Translations under genes and position numbers: made by a program | Shown: positions 5,104 through 9,229 of the stretch, in pieces | Numbering within the stretch: the first letter of the stretch is position 1 | How the letters are laid out: the number at the start of each line of letters is the position of its first letter | The notes under the pieces: model-generated | Databases searched by the model: none | Told to the model about the DNA's origin: nothing | What the model saw: the letters and a program-made list of their open reading frames with translations, nothing else | DNA from: Gammaproteobacteria bacterium | GTDB taxonomy: Bacteria; Pseudomonadota; Gammaproteobacteria; DSM-19610 | Reading direction: 5' to 3' | DNA length: 9,229 nt | Assembly (NCBI GenBank): GCA_030618475.1 | Contig: JAUXDG010000090.1 | Location: 1-9,229 of the forward strand

Positions 5104-8100
5104 CTACTTTAGTTCTTTCCATAGCCGCTCCAGCCGCTCGGGTGACACCTTGACCGAGGTTCCCAGTTCCTGGGCGAACAGAGACACGCGTAATTCCTCG
5201 ATGAGCCAGCGGAATTCGATAAGCCCCGTGTTTGCCGGATTGCTGGCAAGCGCCTGATCACAGGCTTGCCGGTAACGCCTTACCACCGCGGACTGCTTAC
5301 CATCGCGTTGGCTGTTTCCGGACAGCTTTTCCAGGCGTCGAATCGCCGCTCGAAGGTAACGGCCCAGATGCGGCAACCAGTTCAACGGGGTGGCGCTGAT
5401 AAAGCCGGGATAAATCAGCTGCTGAACCTGCTCCCGCACCTCGCTGATGGCTGACAACAGTTGTGGGGATACCGCCCCCTTCAACAGGCGATTGAGCTCC
5501 TGATAAGCCTGCAAAGCCTCGAAGCTGCAGCGGCCAATCGAGGCACCCAGTTCAACCAGCTGTTGCTTGCCTGTGTCCAGCCTCTGCCTGAATGTTTCTG
5601 CATCCCGCACATTGGCATCGTCGTGCAGAAAAGCAGCCTGCATCACCGCCCGTTCCAGATCCGCCTGCAAAGCTTCGGCGCCTGCAACTGTACTGAACCA
5701 CACTGTCTGTTTCTGCAGCTCGGGCACGCTACGCCTGATCTCTTTTATCATTCTCCCCGCTTTACGGCGAAACAATGCCAGCACGCCTTCCTTGTGTGAC
5801 TTTACAGCTGATTCCTGCTGGTCAAACAAACGCAGCCCAATCATCCCATCGTCAACCATTAACGCTGGATAACCACGCAATTTCACACCAGCTTGCTGCA
5901 TTTCCACCGTTTCGGCCAAATCACCGAAATCCCAGTCCTGGATATTTTTTCGCTCGAACCCCGCATCCGACAGCCGCGCAAAGTCGTCCCGGGCATACTC
6001 GCCAAACCGCAGCTGTAATTGAGACAAATCCCTCCCGCCATCAATCTGTTTACCATGCTCATCAAGCAGCTCGAAATACACAAACAGGTGTTCCGGCAAC
6101 CGCTCCGGTCGCCAGGCATCTTTTGGCACCGACACCCCCGTCAGGCGTTGCAGCTGCTCTGTCAGGGCCCCGATCAAACTGTTGTCATCCCGCTGAAAAG
6201 CCGCAATACAGGCAGCTGCGAAATCAGCTGCCGGTACAAAATGACGCCGCAACTGTTTTGGTAACGACTTTATCAGCAGTGTAATTTTTTCCCTGAGCAG
6301 GCCGGGCACCAGCCGGTCAAAGTCACTGTCTCGCAACTGATTCAACAGCGCCAGCGATACCTGAACACACAAGCCATCGTTGGCCTCACCGGGGGAAAAC
6401 CGGTAGCGCACCGGCAGACACAAGCCACGGATCTCAAGACTGTCCGGAAACTGTTGTTCGGTAATACCTTCAGCACCATGGTGCATGATACTGTCACGAT
6501 CCAGGTGCAGAAGTTCGGGCTGTTCAGCTTCGACCTTTTTCCACCAGCGCTGAAAATGCGGCCCATCGACTACCGAGACCGGTAACCGATCGTCGAAGAA
6601 ACGGAACAATTGGTCCTCATCAACCAATAGGTCGCGGCGACGTAATCTGGACTCCAGCTGATCAAGCTCCTTCAGTAAGCGCTGATTATGTTCTGCAAAC
6701 GCCGCGCGTGTCTGAAACTCACACCGCACCAGCGCGTGACGGATAAACAGCTCACGTGATATTCCGGGCTCAATCGGCCCGAAATTCACCTTCCGGCGCT
6801 GCACCAGCGGCAGACCGTACAAAGTGACCCGTTCAAAGGCCACCACCTGTGCACGCCTCTTTTCCCAATGAGGTTCGGAATAACTGCGCCTGACCAGGTG
6901 CTGCGCCAGGGGCTCAACCCATGCGGGATCAATGTAAGCGGCAGTACGCAAGTAACGCCTGCCGGTTTCTACCAGCTCACTGGCAACCAGCCATTTGGGT
7001 CTGTTCTTAACCAGCCCGGAACCGGGAAACAGCGTGAACTTCAGGTTGCGGGCCCCTGTGTATTCACCAGCATCAACCTGAAAGGCAAGATTACCCAGCA
7101 GACCGGTTAACAAGACACAATGAATCGAGCGATAGTCCGCTTTAGCCTCATGACAAGTCATGCCCATCCCCGTGACCTGCACCTGCAACTGGCGATGCAC
7201 ATCATTCCATTCTCGCATGCGCAGAAATGACAGAAAATGTTCCCGACACCACTTGCGTAACTTGTTCTGTGAAAGGTGGCGTGTTTGTTCCCGATACGCG
7301 TTCCAAAGATTCAGATAGCTCAGAAAATCAGATTTTGAATCCTTGAACAGGGTATGCTTTTCATCGGCAGCCTGGGCCTGATCCATTGGGCGTTCTCTTG
7401 GATCAATCACTTCCAGCGCAGAGACGATGATGAGCACCTCACTCAGACAATGCCTGTCCCTGGCGGCCAGAATCATACGTGCCAGCCGGGGATCAACCGG
7501 CAAACGCGCAATCTGCCGTCCTAGCCGGGTTAAGCGCTGCTGCTCGTCTACAGCACCAAGTTCGTGCAGCAGTTTGTAACCGTCGCGGATTAAACGTAAG
7601 TCCGGCGGATCTACAAAAGGGAAAGCTTCGATGTCTCCCAGCCCAAGCGCCGCCATTTTCAGAATAACGGCTGCCAGATTGGTACGCTGGATTTCAGGTT
7701 CCGTGAACTCAGGGCGCGCGAGATAGTCGTCTTCACCATACAGGCGTATACAGATACCCGATGCCACGCGTCCGCAACGCCCGGTACGCTGATTGGCCGA
7801 TGCCTGGGATACCGCTTCAATGGGCAAGCGTTGCACCTTGGTGCGATAACTGTAACGACCGAGGCGCGCCAGACCGGTATCAAGCACATAACGAATACCG
7901 GGTACCGTCAACGAGGTCTCAGCCACGTTGGTGGCCAGAACAATACGTCTGCCCTTGTGCGACCTGAAAACCCGGTTCTGCTGCGCAGCAGACAGGCGTG
8001 CGTACAAAGGCAGGATTTCGGTCTGCGGTGGATGGTGTTTACGCAACAGCTCGCTGGCTTCCCGGATCGCGCGTTCCCCCGGTAAAAACACCAGTACGTC

Positions 8101-8991
8101 ACCCGCCCCTTCCGCTGCCAACTCGTCGACCGCATCGAGTATCGCCTGCCCTCGCCCCCTTTCCTTCTGATCTTCATCCTCACCCGACAATGGGCGGTAG
8201 CGCACCTCGACCGGCCAGCTCCGACCGGACACCTCAATAACCGGTGCCTGGTTAAAATGGTGGGAAAAACGCTGCGGATCGATAGTGGCCGATGTAATAA
8301 TAATTTTGAGATCCGGACGACGCGGTAACAAACGACGCAGGTAGCCCAACATGAAATCGATATTCAGGCTGCGTTCGTGGGCTTCATCGATAATCAGGGT
8401 ATCGTATTCGCGCAATTCCGGATCAGACTGTATCTCAGCCAGCAGGATGCCGTCAGTCATCACCTTGATATAGCTGCTGTCCTGCACATGGTCCTGAAAA
8501 CGGACCTTGTAACCAACATGACCACCGAGCGGGCTCTGCAACTCTTCAGCGATACGTGCCGCCACACTGCGTGCTGCGATGCGGCGTGGTTGCGTATGAC
8601 CGATTTTCCCCGTGAGGCCCCTGCCGAGCTGCAGGCAGATTTTTGGCAGCTGGGTTGTCTTGCCGGACCCGGTCTCGCCACACAAAACGACCACCTGGTG
8701 TTTACTGATAACATCCAGGATGTGCTCGCGTTTCTCGACAACCGGTAGCGCAAGCGGATAATGCGGAGATGGCGCTGCCGCACGTCGCTGAGCGATGCAC
8801 TGAATCGAGCGTTCAATGTCATCCGTCAGACGCCTTAGAGCCCGGTCTATCAGCTGTCCCTGCTGACAGCGCCGCTGCAGCGAGCGCAACTGTTGTTCCA
8901 GCGCCGGAATATTCCGGGCCATACAGTCATCAATAGAATGTTGTAAGCGTTCCAGTTTCTCGCAATTGGAACGGTTTCCAGTATGCTTCAT
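5104..8991 (-). CDS. hrpA: ATP-dependent RNA helicase HrpA (DEAH box)
   Basis: A 1295-aa DEAH/RHA-type 3'-to-5' RNA helicase, nearly the length of E. coli HrpA (1300 aa). In E. coli, HrpA was linked to fimbrial mRNA processing and more recently to rescue of stalled ribosomes. Helicase motifs are all intact: Walker A GETGSGKTT (105-113), TQPRR (133-137), DEAH (202-205), SAT (234-236) and QRTGRCGR (401-408). A helicase-associated HA2 region (about 465-560) and an OB-like segment (about 620-700) follow. The large C-terminal part (about 715-1290) corresponds to the DUF3418 region typical of bacterial HrpA. The first 80 residues are a charged helical lead-in, as in E. coli. ATG 8991 gives an N terminus matching E. 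coli in length, although no strong Shine-Dalgarno precedes it. The gene is transcribed alone, convergent with fabB and divergent from the gene starting at 9208. There is no frameshift or missing motif. Confidence 0.97.
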   Translation of the reverse strand: MKHTGNRSNCEKLERLQHSIDDCMARNIPALEQQLRSLQRRCQQGQLIDRALRRLTDDIERSIQCIAQRRAAAPSPHYPLALPVVEKREHILDVISKHQVVVLCGETGSGKTTQLPKICLQLGRGLTGKIGHTQPRRIAARSVAARIAEELQSPLGGHVGYKVRFQDHVQDSSYIKVMTDGILLAEIQSDPELREYDTLIIDEAHERSLNIDFMLGYLRRLLPRRPDLKIIITSATIDPQRFSHHFNQAPVIEVSGRSWPVEVRYRPLSGEDEDQKERGRGQAILDAVDELAAEGAGDVLVFLPGERAIREASELLRKHHPPQTEILPLYARLSAAQQNRVFRSHKGRRIVLATNVAETSLTVPGIRYVLDTGLARLGRYSYRTKVQRLPIEAVSQASANQRTGRCGRVASGICIRLYGEDDYLARPEFTEPEIQRTNLAAVILKMAALGLGDIEAFPFVDPPDLRLIRDGYKLLHELGAVDEQQRLTRLGRQIARLPVDPRLARMILAARDRHCLSEVLIIVSALEVIDPRERPMDQAQAADEKHTLFKDSKSDFLSYLNLWNAYREQTRHLSQNKLRKWCREHFLSFLRMREWNDVHRQLQVQVTGMGMTCHEAKADYRSIHCVLLTGLLGNLAFQVDAGEYTGARNLKFTLFPGSGLVKNRPKWLVASELVETGRRYLRTAAYIDPAWVEPLAQHLVRRSYSEPHWEKRRAQVVAFERVTLYGLPLVQRRKVNFGPIEPGISRELFIRHALVRCEFQTRAAFAEHNQRLLKELDQLESRLRRRDLLVDEDQLFRFFDDRLPVSVVDGPHFQRWWKKVEAEQPELLHLDRDSIMHHGAEGITEQQFPDSLEIRGLCLPVRYRFSPGEANDGLCVQVSLALLNQLRDSDFDRLVPGLLREKITLLIKSLPKQLRRHFVPAADFAAACIAAFQRDDNSLIGALTEQLQRLTGVSVPKDAWRPERLPEHLFVYFELLDEHGKQIDGGRDLSQLQLRFGEYARDDFARLSDAGFERKNIQDWDFGDLAETVEMQQAGVKLRGYPALMVDDGMIGLRLFDQQESAVKSHKEGVLALFRRKAGRMIKEIRRSVPELQKQTVWFSTVAGAEALQADLERAVMQAAFLHDDANVRDAETFRQRLDTGKQQLVELGASIGRCSFEALQAYQELNRLLKGAVSPQLLSAISEVREQVQQLIYPGFISATPLNWLPHLGRYLRAAIRRLEKLSGNSQRDGKQSAVVRRYRQACDQALASNPANTGLIEFRWLIEELRVSLFAQELGTSVKVSPERLERLWKELK

Positions 8992-9069
8992 ATAAAACCG
9001 GGCTATCCCGTACTGGTCAGTTGAAAGCTTATGGCTGTAAATGCGTGTAACGTGCTCGCGGTAAGCGGG

Positions 9070-9084
9070 ACACCTGCCAGGTGT
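9070..9084. promoter_or_regulatory. Operator-like 15-bp palindrome in the region upstream of hrpA
   Basis: ACACCTG (9070-9076) and CAGGTGT (9078-9084) are perfect complements around one central C. The palindrome lies 79 bases upstream of the hrpA start and 123 bases before the ATG at 9208, in a divergent promoter region. Nearby are GTACACT (9118-9124) and its complement AGTGTAC (9176-9182). This is suggestive of regulator binding but matches no operator I can name. Confidence 0.3.
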
Positions 9085-9167
9085 TCACTTTAAATAGCCG
9101 GCATATACGGGATCATTGTACACTGGGTGTCCGGCCCGCATTCGACGCAACATACCACAGAGGCTCC

Positions 9168-9195
9168 GTGTCAAAAGTGTACTTGAGCATAAAAT
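9168..9195 (+). promoter_or_regulatory. Possible promoter for the gene starting at 9208
   Basis: GTGTCA (9168-9173) and TAAAAT (9190-9195) resemble sigma-70 -35 and -10 boxes with a 16-bp spacer. Transcription would begin near 9202, leaving only a very short leader that cuts into the ribosome binding site, which weakens the call. Confidence 0.25.
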
Positions 9196-9207
9196 TTTGA
9201 GAAGCCT

Positions 9208-9229
9208 ATGAAATACAATACCCGTCGCC
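9208..9229 (+). CDS. Start of an unidentified rightward gene (partial)
   Basis: ATG at 9208 opens a frame reading MKYNTRR up to the window edge. A purine-rich GAGAAG (9199-9204) lies three bases upstream, closer than ideal for a Shine-Dalgarno. The position, divergent from hrpA after a 216-base gap containing promoter-like and palindromic sequence, makes a gene start plausible. Seven codons are too few to suggest a function. Confidence 0.45.

Noticed and set aside
5775..6284. 169-aa plus-strand frame inside hrpA
   Set aside because: Lies wholly opposite the intact HrpA C-terminal coding region, Pro/His/Thr-rich, with no domain.
9005..9113. 8-bp inverted repeat ATCCCGTA / TACGGGAT
   Set aside because: Arms are about 90 bases apart; an 8-bp match over this region is readily expected by chance.
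1..9229. Defence system, mobile element, CRISPR or phage remnant
   Set aside because: All long genes are housekeeping or common signalling and glycan genes; no signature proteins, target-site repeats or spacer arrays were seen.

Overview
The window looks like ordinary chromosomal DNA of a gammaproteobacterium. Three things point there: a fabA-fabB pair very close to the E. coli proteins, a full-length HrpA helicase with its long C-terminal region, and the lysine-rich (AlgP/histone H1-like) protein tail at the left edge. Base composition is moderate and looks even across the genes. I see no transposase, integrase, phage gene, tRNA, rRNA or CRISPR array. The species cannot be named from this sequence.

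Layout from left to right. Positions 2-100 are the last codons of a Lys/Ala/Val-repeat protein, followed by a strong intrinsic terminator (117-147). About 370 bases without a convincing gene follow. Next comes a family 2 glycosyltransferase (521-1537) fused to a C-terminal Rossmann-like domain. After an 86-base gap there is a response regulator (1624-2871) made of a REC domain, a degenerate GGDEF domain and an unassigned C-terminal tail. A 287-base intergenic stretch leads into fabA (3159-3698) and fabB (3710-4927), which form an obvious two-gene operon. A repeat-rich gap separates fabB from hrpA, which runs on the opposite strand (8991-5104). The 216 bases upstream of hrpA hold operator-like palindromes, and at the right edge there is the likely start of a rightward gene (from 9208).

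How the genes work together. Only fabA and fabB are clearly one functional unit: FabA makes the cis double bond and FabB elongates the unsaturated acyl chain, which sets membrane fluidity. HrpA is an independent RNA helicase. The glycosyltransferase and the response regulator lie on the same strand, but nothing in the sequence ties them to one pathway.

The most interesting points are these. The GGDEF domain has lost its catalytic signature and metal ligand but keeps an inhibitory-site RxxD motif at the exact canonical spacing, which suggests a c-di-GMP receptor rather than a cyclase. The glycosyltransferase carries an added Rossmann-like module. A degenerate interspersed repeat forms a long imperfect hairpin between the convergent fabB and hrpA. 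The ribosome binding site of the response regulator gene lies inside one arm of an inverted repeat. I did not find a clearly new multi-gene system.
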